A stretch of 64,000 nucleotides of DNA from Nissolia schottii (lineage: Eukaryota > Streptophyta > Magnoliopsida > Fabales > Fabaceae), in assembly GCA_003254905.1 (NCBI GenBank), contig QANU01097546.1, positions 62,001-126,000 of the forward strand, read 5' to 3'. Position numbers and translations under genes: made by a program. Positions 16,196 through 28,000 of this stretch are shown here, in pieces. Below the pieces are notes generated by a model. The model worked only from the letters and a program-made list of their open reading frames with translations. It was not told where the DNA came from and did no database searches. How positions within the stretch are numbered: the stretch's first letter is position 1; each line of letters begins with the position of its first letter.

Positions 16196-16420
16196 GTTGT
16201 TGTTGACTTGTGACAGAAAAATGCAGGAAATGTGGGATTAAAGGGAGAAATAAGAAAACAGAAAGACTGGTGATATTTACTCTTGCTGTCACACATTGTA
16301 CCGATTCATAGCTATAAATAAAGGTAGGTCCTATTAAAATTTCAATAGAAAAATGCAGCAACATGAAAGAACGCAAGGAAGTAGCAACTGAAGGAAATAA
16401 AATAAACAGAAAAAGAGGCC

Positions 16421-16426
16421 AAAAAA
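16421..16426 (-). terminator. RNA polymerase III terminator of the tRNA-Val gene
   Basis: Six Ts on the minus strand, 13 nt past the mature 3' end. Confidence 0.8.
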
Positions 16427-16439
16427 TAGTTGTATTGAA

Positions 16440-16513
16440 TGTCTGAGCCCGGGTTCGAACCGGGGACCTCTAGTGTGTGAGACTAGCGTGATAACCAACT
16501 ACACCACCCAGAC
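16440..16513 (-). tRNA. trnV-CAC: tRNA-Val (CAC)
   Basis: The 74-nt minus-strand sequence folds as a cloverleaf: acceptor stem GTCTGGG/CTCAGAC with one G-T pair and discriminator A, D arm with the A box TGGTGTAGTTGG, a 5-bp anticodon stem CTAGT/ACTAG with loop CTCACAC (anticodon CAC, reads GTG valine codons), and a T arm with the B box GGTTCGAACCC. There is no intron and CCA is not encoded, as expected for a nuclear gene. It lies in the PYRD-SKIP4 spacer. Confidence 0.96.
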
Positions 16514-16610
16514 ACTAGTTGACCGGTGGATTTGATAAATTATATTTATAAAATGTAGAAAAATTGGAGAAAAAGCAAAACCTTTTCACATCAATGTGTA
16601 TGGTTGAAGA

Positions 16611-17648
16611 AACTATAAATATCTGTTGGATTTGCTAGCTTGACACTTTTTCGTCTCTGTTTCTGCACTTTCCTCAGAAGAATCCCCAGTTCCTCCCTTC
16701 CTTCCGGTGAGTTTTATCTTCGAAGGGTTTTTCTTACTTTTTAATTTTTTTAAACTCAATTGATCTTAGATTTATATATCTCCCAGATTGTTCTGCATTT
16801 TAGTTGCAAAGTTGAAATCTTTTTGCAATTATCATGGGAATTGTTGGTGCCCCATTTTGTACTTTGGATCTAGAAATTGCAATGCGCAAGCTATGTGAGT
16901 TAGGTTATCTGCTAAAAGGCGTGATTTTTCCTTAGTTCTGAATCTGCTCGAATGGGTTGTTTTCTGATTTTTGGATTTTGTTTTTAGCTCCATTTTGCCC
17001 CCATTTTTTTGTTGTATTTGGTGTGATTGTTTGTTTCCATCAAAACTGGTTTTGAGACAATGTTCAATGCTCTGGAGTTTGAAGAAATGAAGTTAGTGGT
17101 GCTTTTTGTGGAAATTTTGATTCCCTTTTATAATAGGGAGCACTGAGAATGAAGAATTATGAAGGGGATAGTGAAGAATTGTGAGTATTCCTATAACGTA
17201 GGACCATGGAGTGCAAATTGCATTTGTTTTTCAATAGAAACTATAAATGCTTGAAGGATGACCTTGTGCACTTCAATATCTTAGCTAAGTAAACTGCGGA
17301 CAGCTTTCACATAATCTCAGCCGGCTTGGTATTTATTAAGGCTTGTATTGAGCTGATTGATGTGAATATGAGAGGTCAAGGCCAAAATGATTGTGTGCTG
17401 TCCTTGGTGTCAATGTCAAGTCTTAAAAATGTACGAACGTGATCACACAAAAGTTGTTCTTGTATTTGTCACTTGACCCTTTGAGGGATGGGTTTGTTAT
17501 GACTTGAGTTACAGTTTAGGATCATATTGGCTAGATGTTTGTTGTATATTATACACAGAAATTGGTTGAAAGATCAAGTGAAGTTATGATTCGATGATGG
17601 CTTTAATGACATTTTCCCTTTCTTTCCAGGTCCTCTTCACTAATTCTA
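16611..17648 (+). promoter_or_regulatory. SKIP4 promoter TATA and 5' leader with intron
   Basis: A TATA-like CTATAAAT lies at about 16613-16620. A CT-rich leader follows, then a donor (TTCCG/GTGAGT at 16706/16707) and an acceptor (CTTTCCAG at 17629) define a probable 923-bp leader intron. The second leader exon begins at 17630, 19 nt before the ATG. Confidence 0.5.
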
Positions 17649-19525
17649 ATGGAGCATGTGGATGATGGAAAAGGATCATCAAATAATGCCGAGGAAGTAG
17701 AAGTCACTAATACTCCACTCATCGGTGGCCTTCCTGATGATATATCTCTTTTCTGCTTGGCAAGAGTTCCTAGAAAATACCATTCAGTCCTCAAGTGTGT
17801 CTCAAAGAGATGGAGGGACTTAGTTTGCAGTGAAGAGTGGTATCATTATCGCCGAAAGCATAAACTCGATGAGACCTGGATCTATGCTTTGTGCAGGGAC
17901 AAATTGGATCAAATTTGCTGCTATGTTTTGGATCCTTCCTCGTCAAGAAGATGTTGGAAGCTCATTCAAGGGCTTCCACCCCGCATGTTGAAAAGAAAAG
18001 GCATGGGCTTTGAAGCTTTAGGAAATAAGCTGTTCTTGTTGGGTGGCTGTGGCTGGTCAGAAGATGCTACTGATGAGGTCTATTCATATGATGCTTCCAT
18101 GAACTCTTGGGTTGAAGCTGCTTCCTTGTCAACTGCTAGGTATAAATCCTCATCATGTTTATCCTTTTCGAAAGCTAATAAAGCCAGTATTGTAGGATAT
18201 AAGATAAATAGAACCGGTAGTATCAAGTATCAATGATCTGGTAGGATTTTTGGAATAGATTTTAGAGAGATCTCACAGTTAGTTAAATTTTTGAGAATTT
18301 TCAATACTAAAAAACCAGTAAACAAGCCACAAACTTAGTATTCTATGTACTTTGAAAGAAAGAAATTAATATATATAAGGCTATCCAAATAATTCCTTGT
18401 CATGACTAGTGACAACTATCTGTCTTGGTATGTGTTTATTGTGAATGCAAATGGAAAGGGCGAATATTAAGGAGGGAAAATGATGGCTGTATCTGGACTT
18501 ATGTTTTGTCCAAGTATCTTGTCAACTTTCACTCTTCCATTTATCACTTGCACTTGCTTACTTGTATATTTTACCAAGCACCCTTGGAGCTTGTAAATTT
18601 AAGTTTCTGATGATGATATCATCTCCCATAGTTGCATGAGAAGTAGGTGGCATAGTATATAAGCTAGTATTTTGTTCCTGATCTTTCACGTGCTAATTGT
18701 ATGTACCCCCCCCCCCCCCCCCNNNNNNNNNCCCCCCCCCCCCCAAAAAAAAAAACATTGAAATGTAGAAAGCATGTTAGTATTTCTTTTATGCAAAAAG
18801 CATAATAGTATGCATTTCACAATCTAACGTGCTATGACAGATTGAAATTGCATTATGTCTTCAGCTATCTTTTAGCCCCAACTGCTATGATGAAATCAAT
18901 TTTCTCTCTTACAAAAAACACTTTCAGGTGCTACTTTGCTTGTGAAGTTTTGGATGAAAAGTTATATGCTATTGGAGGAATAGGTTCAAATTCAAGTGAT
19001 CCTCATTCTTGGGACACTTTTGACCCTTGGACAAACAGTTGGGCATCTCATAGAGACCCCAATATTGTTCCTGAGATTGAAGATTCAGTAGTTATGGATG
19101 GGAAGATATACATCCGATGCGGAAAATCTCCGGTAACTCCCCACGTGTATGCCGTTGTATACGAACCCTCAAGTGGCACATGGCAGCACGCAGATTCTGA
19201 CATGGTTTCGGGTTGGAGGGGTCCTGCAGTTGTTGTCCACGGTGTCCTTTATGTTTTGGATCAGAGTTCGGGAACACGGCTAATGATGTGGCACAAGGAG
19301 AGGCGCGAATGGATGCCTGTCGGGAAGCTTTCACCGTTGCTCACGAGGCCGCCCTGCCGGCTTGTTGCAGTTGGTAAAAGCATTTTCATTGTTGGCAAAG
19401 GGCTTAGCACTGTGGTTGTTGATGCTGGTGATTTGGAGAATGTGGGAAGGGTGATGATGAGTTCTTCCATACCCAAATTAATCTCTGATGACAATGTAAT
19501 TAGCTGTAAATGCTTGGCAATATGA
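17649..19525 (+). CDS. SKIP4: F-box/kelch-repeat protein SKIP4, 2 coding exons, 362 aa
   Basis: Exons 17649-18139 and 18928-19525 (TGA). The product is a substrate-receptor subunit of an SCF ubiquitin ligase: the F-box binds the SKP1/ASK adaptor and the kelch propeller binds the target. The F-box spans about residues 25-65 (GLPDDISLFCLARVP and CVSKRWRDLV). Kelch units follow, with LFLLGGCGW, LYAIGGIGS and IYIRCGKS glycine motifs and the paired W residues of each blade. The C-terminus VISCKCLAI resembles the Arabidopsis SKIP4 end by recall. The single coding intron is phase 2 and contains a small assembly gap. A start at 17649 gives the family length (about 360 aa). Confidence 0.94.
18708..18745. 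other. Assembly gap in a poly-C tract (SKIP4 intron)
   Basis: Nine Ns at 18723-18731 sit inside a run of about 30 Cs followed by an A-run. The true length of this homopolymer is unknown. Confidence 0.9.
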
Positions 19526-20559
19526 AGACTAAGGATCTGTTTGGTTCTTGTTTTTAATTTATTTCTTGTTTTTCAGGATTTTGTGAAGAAAAACAAGGAA
19601 AAGGAGAATTTTTCTGTTTTGACCGTTTCTTTCACAAAATCTTGAAAATTAGAAAACAGATTGAAAACTGGAAATGAAAATATAAATCAAGCCAACCCTA
19701 AATTCTTTTCAACATGTATCATTGGGTTAATTCAGTTACATGTATTATTGTTGCATATGAATGTATATATGTACTTGCGTTTACATTTGTGTACTGCTGC
19801 TATGTTGGACTCTGTATATGTTACTAAATTGTGACCCAAAAATATAATTCTTCAGAACATTTTCTCATTTGGATTGCTTATTGTGATTTTAGTGATGGCA
19901 TAATGTGCTGTAAAAAAGTTAGTGTATTGTTCTATTATCCCCAATAGTTATTTTCTTCAAGATTATGTGATGTAGCCTGCTTTAACCATTACTTAGTCCC
20001 TGAGGAAATGAGAAGATTTTAAAGCTTTTTTCTTTTCCTTTTTTTTTAAATAGAGATGAAAGAAAATACAAATAGGTAACATTTCCTCTTTATCTTTGGA
20101 GGGAAAAGTAGATGAAAGATAGATTTTATTCAGAATATCGATTTTGTCACTATTAATAAAATTTAGGTATTTATGTGTACGTGGTCATAAAAAAATTGTG
20201 AGCCATTTTTTCACAACTTGGAAATGATGCCAGGGAGAATAATTTTTTAGCCTAATAAAGGAAAGAAGCAAAGAATTTCCTTTTTTCCCCCCTCAAAAAA
20301 GCTACTAATCCAAAACAGATATGTTCATAAAAATTAAATTTTTGTTCATATTATTTTTACACTTAAACCTCTGAGAAATACCCATAATAAGAAGAAAAAG
20401 ACAAAAGATGCTCAACTGATCATTTTAAAATAATAATAATAATAATAATAACCAATTATTCATGAATTTGTACTTTCTACTCAAGAGGCTGCAACTATTT
20501 CTCTAAACTGTTTGATGAAGAGAGTATTACTAAAAGCAGGATGGAGGAATCCCTTTTCC
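19526..20559. other. SKIP4 3' UTR and intergenic spacer
   Basis: No gene seen. At 19573-19650 the stretch CAGGATTTTGTGAAG and its near-complement CTTTCACAAAATCTTG form a hairpin, possibly a short MITE or a 3' UTR fold. An ATA-type repeat (AATAATAATAATAATAAT) lies at about 20431-20450. Confidence 0.45.
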
Positions 20560-21150
20560 ATTGCCATTCGGCCACAAATTAATTCCACCAATGTCTATGT
20601 TCTGGCATGGATTGCCAACATCAGAATTGCCACTTCCGCTGATATTGTTGTATGTCACATCGCTGATTTCTCCCAATTTGTGTCCCCGAAACCATATCAC
20701 CACTTGAAGACCATTTCAAGGACAACTCATCAACGTGCATCTGGAAACATTCTCCAATTTCATAATCTGAAGTGATCCACCAAGATTTGAATACCCATCT
20801 TCTCGACTTCACCAGCAAGGAACATTGCTAAGTCAGTCAGGCAAGAGATCATGCATCACAAAAAAGGAATCGTCTTTATAATACCTCAACTGTTGAAAAT
20901 ATTGTTTAAAGAATAGTGTGGAAGCTAAATCATCAAAACACTTGCAGCCAACTTCTTCTAAAGTTTCTCCTCGTTTTTGGTGGCCGCAAAACATCTTGTG
21001 TCATCCGCAACAAGATTAATTCATCTTTTATCAAACTTATAATCTTCGGGATACGATCAACGATAGACAAAACAACGCTTTAAATAAGCAGGGAGGTGGT
21101 AGTAGCTTATTAACGACACCGAAATGATTTTGACTGCCTTGGCGGCGGAG
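20560..21150 (-). pseudogene. Decayed CNL-type (RPP13-like) NLR resistance gene fragment
   Basis: With frameshifts and stops the minus strand reads as the end of an NB-ARC domain: a LPAYLKRCFVY block, a SYPEDYKFDK block, DELILLRMTQ, EVGCKCFDDL and then FFVMHDLL with the MHD motif. In working NLRs these lie in this order in the ARC2 part of the nucleotide switch. Right after MHD, the reading jumps to a LRR-type DELSLKWSSSGDMVS block, so part of the gene is deleted. There is at least one stop inside the CFVY-SYPED segment and one after MHDLL, plus several frameshifts. It is a dead relic. Confidence 0.7.
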
Positions 21151-21234
21151 AGGAGGCACGGGATTTGTTTTCTGATTCTGCCATGGGTGTCTCTATCTCT
21201 TTGTTTTTTTTTTTTTTTTGGGTTAGGTTAAGAA

Positions 21235-21375
21235 AATAATCAATTTTAACATGTGATTTTTTTTTAAATAAAAAATTAAATAATGTTAATTGTAATTATT
21301 AAAAAATTGACATGAGTCATTTTTAGAATTAAAAATTAAAGATCCAAGAAGGTCCCATGCATAATCAAGTTAACC
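21235..21375. mobile_element. Diverged terminal fragment of the intronic MULE family
   Basis: The order AATTGTAATTATTAAAAAAT, CATGAGTCATTTTTAGAATT, GATCCAAGAAGG and AATCAAGTTAACCAT follows the right terminal repeat of the element at 23717-24417. No partner end was found nearby. Confidence 0.4.
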
Positions 21376-22084
21376 ATACCCAAGACCATGGAGGTACCTA
21401 AATTCCAAAGTCATGAAGCCTATGAAGACGTTCGTACATTCGAGCTCCATCTTCATTCTCTGTGAGGAATGTGAGTTTTGAGTTCTTCGACTCAGATCAC
21501 TAAAAACTAATTTAGTAAAAATATAAATTGAAATGCGTCAACTCGAAAGACGGAGTCAAACTTCATTAAAACCGTTAAAAGAATGAGATTAAAATTCATT
21601 AGGATAATAAAATTCTTTTTGATTCTACTTTTGAATAAGTACTTTTTAAAAACAAAACCTTAATCAAACGAACCCATTAAATTTAGGTAGATCTATACGT
21701 TTGATAATATATTTGTTTCTTTTGTGGTGGACTCATTGGGTAATACTAATCACAGTAATAGGAGGGCCACCTTGATCCCATTTTCCCTTCATTTACAAAA
21801 GAGAAAAATGAACAAAAATAAGGCATTAGAATGGTTAGGAAGGATTACCAACCATTCTAAGAACATCATTTTAGGTCAATCCCTATTAGCATTACATCCT
21901 CTCTGGTCACAAAACTCTATTTGCTAATAAATATAAACCAATTTAGGTTTAAGTATATACTATATGTCGTTGGTATTCTGCATTACACAGCAAAATCTTT
22001 AAACCATCCACCCCCAATGATTAGGAAAGAAATTAAAAAAAAAAAAAAAGGCACATGCCACATGCCCTTTCCATTTTCAGCAGC
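21376..22084. other. Intergenic spacer
   Basis: AT-rich, no gene or clear repeat. The last stretch is the ACH2-type 3' UTR on the minus strand. Confidence 0.5.
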
Positions 22085-25000
22085 TCACAACTTAGATTCA
22101 GGGGCAGACTTTGGGGTCCTAGCCTTCCTGATTAGGGCTTCTTGAACCAATGATGCAACAAGCTGCAAGTCATAACAAATAATGAGCACACTGTAAGATA
22201 AAGTTAAACAGGGAATTGGGTGAGAAAAAAGAGATCTATTATCTATGATTTGGTATTTGATAATCCTTTATTACCTCTTGCTTCTGATTGAACATTTGTC
22301 CTGTGACAGTGCCACGTGCATTATAGGCATTAGGACTAAAAATCTGCAGAATAAATTGGACTTCATAAATAACATAGCAAACAAAATTAAAAAGGAAAGA
22401 TCCCAAAAAATAAAATAAAAATTATTGGTGTAAATATTTCTATTTTAAGAATAGAAAACTATTCAACTGGTTATTGAACAACAATTATCCATTTAAGGAT
22501 ATTATTTGGAGAGCCCAGAACTAAGTTATCAGACTCATGAACATTCTTATTAGCTTTGGGATGAAGGAAGAATTTTGCTGTCCAATAGATCTACCCGGTC
22601 CAAAGAGAATGTCTTCTAAGGTTTAAATCCTCTCTCACTCATTTCCTAATAAATATATTATATTTCAGCACAAGGTATAAAAATGTCCACTTGTGCAACG
22701 TCTACGCTTCACGCCAATGGGTTCCATGTGTGAGGGGATCGGTCAAATATAAATTAACTCTACCTATAAATTTAAGCTTTCGAGGAAAATGGTTTCGAGA
22801 GTTTTGACCAAAAATTAACTTAAGCTCTTGAGGAAAGAGGATCATATCTCTTCACTTCAATCCAATCACTATAATTTTTGTCAAAGATTCTGATAAAAAA
22901 ATTTATGGTAGGTTGTATTTTTCTTTCTTAGTTTAATTGGTTAATTATTCATAAACTGAAAAATATTTTTTTATAGAGACTTCCTTTACTGTAATATTCC
23001 CAAATTAAACATAAGAAGATAAATTATGAAGCTCACCACATATAGCACCCACTCATCAGCTTTTACAGGTCGGTGAAACCACATCCTGAAATGAAAATTT
23101 GGTTAAAGAAAAACACAAAGCATTTAACCAAAAAAGCAAGAAATTAAGCAATCCATTCATTCAAGACCTGTTAAGGTATATGTTATGCCACACATGTAAA
23201 AATGTTAACCTGTTACTTACGAGTGATCTAGACTGAAAGTCTTTGTCTTCAAACCTTTCCTCCGGTGGGGATTCAAACTTACTTGAAGAAATATTAGATC
23301 TGAGGCATATGCCACCACACACCTGCAATAAACATACACATGCCAAAAACTACTGAATTGAAAGAAACCAGATATGCCTTTCATTTCATTGGATGTTAAG
23401 AAAAAAAAATGTTATTTACGTATTGTTTTATTAAGTATACCAAAATCACAATCACACTGCAATTTTCAAGACATTCAGGCACATTGGTAAAAGTTATCCT
23501 ACATCATGTATTATTAAATTACCAATTCTGCTAAAAAAAAAACATTAACTTCTAATCAAATAATTGTCTACCTTTTTATTTTGGTTTTTTTTTTTTACAA
23601 ATAATCGTCAACTTCCGGAATCTAGGCAATACTAATTTTGTAAAGTACCATTAGACTTTCTTGATTTTGAGATCTTTCCATCATTTCCTTAACACTCGTG
23701 CATAATTGAAACTTGAGTGACGACTAACTTGATCCTCAATATCTTTTGGACTTTCTTTAGTGTTTGCTTTATAATTAAAAAATGACCTCATGTCAAATTT
23801 TTTATAATTACAAAGAGTCATTTTAATTTTATTTTTACAATTAGAGTCATTATAACCCAAATGCTCTCTTTAGCAAACCGTTCTTTAACCCAGCCACTAC
23901 CTGCTCAATTGAAAATATTTAAAGTGGGCAAAATAATTTAAAAGGTCAAAAAAAAAAAAAAAAACTAAGATTGCGGATGTTGTGTAACGGAGTCACTACC
24001 AGAAAATTTCAATGTTTTTCCCAAAAAATCAAAACATTAATGTTCCCAAAAGTTTGAGTTGCAATTGGTTAAATGTAATGTTAGTAATTCGGAATAATTG
24101 CGTTGTTATGGCGCAATTGAAAAACAAAAGAACATGTACAAAAAAAAATTAATAGATGTCACACTAACTATAGTTGTATGTGCCATAAATATTTTCAATT
24201 GGCTGGGAATGGTTGCCCTTCTAATTGATGGGTTTAGGGTTGAAGAATGTTTGTTTCTCTGAAGGAGAAAGAAAGCATTTGGATAATAATGACTCTAATT
24301 GAAAAAATAAAATTAAATTGTTGTAATTATAAAAAATTTGGCATGGAGTCATTTTTTAATTAAAAAGTAAGGATCAACGAAGATCCAAAAAATATCGAGG
24401 ATTAAGTTAGTCGTCACCATGAATTGAGAACAGAGTAGCAGAAGATATGTACCTATGCAAGGCCTGGTCATCTGAAAGTTTTCCCTTCGCCCTAAACCAG
24501 AAATTCAAACTGCACACAAAATTTAAAGAAGTTTAGACAATATCTTGCATTTAGCATTAGAAACATCAGACATTTTGGGCAATGTTTGGTGTAATGGTTT
24601 TGGAGAGGAAAGGAAAAGGATTCATGCACCCTTCCCTTCTCTGCAAAGCTTTCTGACCAAAAGCATTGCATAAAAGACCAGTACATATGTAAGAAAATAA
24701 AAAAAGGAGGGGGCATCAGCTAACCTTGGAGGAGATTTTGTCTGATTTGTTGAAATTCTATGTTCACAGAACCGTATCTCTATGGGCCAAGGGACGAATT
24801 TAGCTGTAACCACTTTGTTCCGGTAAGTTCTGAAGCAACAAATTTTGGTCATTAAGGTACAGAAAATCAGCATGAGCACAATTTGCTCAGACACGTGATT
24901 GCTTCACAACAATAACCACATACAAACAGAGATAAACTGAAACAGATTCTTATATTTATATATAATAATGTGATGGTGAGTCTTGGCGCAACAATAAGGT

Positions 25001-28000
25001 TATTGTTTTATGATTTAGAGATCATGTGTTCAAATACTGGAAACAGCTTCTCACTTGTGGCTTAGAGGCCGCCCTTTATACATACAAATATTTGCACAAA
25101 CCAAAACATTCTTTACAAAAAATCTTACTTTGGAAGACGAGGGTCAATAATACGTCTCTCCCGCAGCTCTTCCATTGAAGGAAGCTGTAACAGATTCAAA
25201 ATTAAATTAATAATCTGGCATCAATAGCAGCAATTTAATTCTTAAAAGAATATATAAGCTTGTAACTTGCCATATCCGGAGAAGGGACCGACGGCATAGC
25301 TATTTCCTGGTGGTCAAACCCTGATTCTTCTTTCTGTAGATTAAGGTAAATAACAACCATAAATATGTTGTGGAATTTGGAGAAGGATTCCCTTGACTAG
25401 AGCGAGCAAGGGGAAATATATCTAAAGAACATGTCTCGTGCATACTAAGCCTAAACACAAAAACTAAGGGAAACTTATCATGGAAGAATATGGATTACTT
25501 GAAAATAAGTCAAAAGAAGTGACTGAAAATCTAGATTATTTTAAGCCAAAAAGAATATGGATTACTTGAAACGACGCCAGCAAAGTGAATATGACATTTC
25601 CATGTTGAATTGCATCAACCCTTCGTGTAGCCATGCTTTTTCCGTCACGTAGACGATGAACTTTATACATAAGTGGAACTGGAAAAGGAATGGTTGTACT
25701 ATAAGTATGATGTGTTTCGTATTATAATTTATAACTAAAGCAAACAAATGAATTTGCAGTGGAAATAATCTAGTATAAGTATATGATAATAATGCCAATG
25801 GAATGCACATATGATGTTTATAAGATCACAAAGAATTTGTAACATGATTTTCTTAAAAGTTACTAGTTATCTTAAAAGAGAGAATTTGGGATCTATTCTC
25901 TAGAAGAAACCGCAGAGTCAACGTGAATGTAAACTGAAAAGGATTCTTCAAGAGAATTAATTCTTGATAAGAGTACATTATTTATATGAAAACATCAAGT
26001 TTAGCTAGGCAATAACACATAAAGAGCTTGGAATTACTTACTGCTATTAAGGATGGTCGGATAGATTATGCTTAATGAGTTGATTACCTGTTTTATCTAT
26101 AACTTTACTCATTTTTCGGTTATCTTGGATTACCTACTGATTTGTCTAGTCCCTCAGTGCAAAACATTTAAGCAAGGGATAAACTGTAAAGAATATTGTG
26201 CCAAAACTAAATATGTACATTAGTACAGATAAGCTAGTTATGAGAAACCTGGAATAGGATTTATCAAGTAGAGGAAAATTCTTAAACTACCAACTAAAGA
26301 AAAGGAATGGGGCATTTTGCAACAAGAAATTCTTGTGTAGGCACAATTTTAACAACACATTCTTAGACGCGCACACAAAAAAAGGTGATGGGACCAAACA
26401 TACATGTGAATATATGCTGAATAAAGCTGGTGGGATTCACATTTTCATGAGTTATTAGAATTATGCCTACCCAAGAATCTCTCATATGCAATAGCAAACA
26501 GTTCTTTACACAAAACAGTTAAATGAGTGATCTATACAAAGAAAATAAATCATTCAAGTTTCTTACTTTATGCAGTATAACAGGCTACACATCTCAATAT
26601 GTCATCTTAGGAAAATGAGTAAAAGGACAAAAAAAAGATGAGTTACACTCAGCATTATCACCAAATTCAAGTTATTAAATGTGCTTACTGTACATATCTC
26701 CCCGAAGAAGAAAATAGGCATGCAAACTATTAACAATCTTATTACACTCAAGCGATTTTGATGCAGCAGCCATTGCCTGCATGTAACAGATCATCTCATA
26801 AGTAGCCTGTGTCTAGAAAGCTGCCACTGAAATGAGTCGCATGCATTAATATGGAGAAGAAGATAAAGGAGATTTTATCATACCTGTCCAATTAACTGTC
26901 CCCCAAATACCTGTCCAAAATTTGGAGCATCAGGATGGGTGATTCCTTGGAAGATATCAACCTGCAAAAGACAGAAAAAAAAAAGGTTATAAAAATATGA
27001 AAGTTAAAGCTATAAGGCTATGTTCCAGAATATAAAGCATGTTATTACTTACTATCAAAGATAAACCTCTATGTAGCCAAATTAAACCAGGACAACCATC
27101 TAGTTTTTCTTTGCCCTTCTCTAGTAGAAATCATATATCTATCCATTTCAAGGATTTTTATAGCACTGATAGTCTTTCCCATTTAATTTCTCGGATTCTG
27201 TCATATCAATGTCTTTACTGAAAGTCATTTGTGAAAATTGCAAAACACAAGGATATTTTTCTTTGTACAAATAATCCACGAGTAAAAGATTTATTCATGT
27301 GGACACTTCCATGACAAGAAATCAAGGATTCAAATTAACCGCTAACTCTCACACACACACACACACACTAAGAGCACCTCCATGGGTTCCACACGCAATA
27401 TATTCTCCACAAGCGAGCATGTTTCAATAGATTTCTCTGCATTCCATATAGACTTAGGCTGCAACAGCCTGAAGTACTCATTGGGCAGCACTAAGCATGT
27501 CAACTGCCACAGGAAACCACAAAAGTTACTACAAGAAAGCAGGAAAAATTCTTGGATAGACACAACTCTACCACCTCATCTTTAGCTGCATTCACAATAA
27601 AATTGGTGGTAAACATAAAAAACAATGAAGTTGGTGAGGGTGCCCATAAATGAGTGAGTGTATCTTGAATAAAGTCACTAAGGCCTACTTTTATTATGAT
27701 TGTGTCTAAAGATGAGATAGTAAAGTCGTGTCCATTCTAGAATCTTTCAGGAAGCAGTAGGACAAGAAACTAAAGGGGCACCTTAGACAAAGCGACGACA
27801 TCTGCCAGGTGTACTGTATTCGAAAAACCTGCAAGTAACGAGTTCACATTATTCATAATTTCTTATGTGGTTATAGACATGGTTTACAAAACTATTTAAG
27901 GAAATATCTCTCGTGTGTTTAACGACAAATCAAAACTCAAAAAAAGCTTGCGTGTGTAGTTAGAAAATTTGAACTAATGATGATACAATCTACTAGACAA

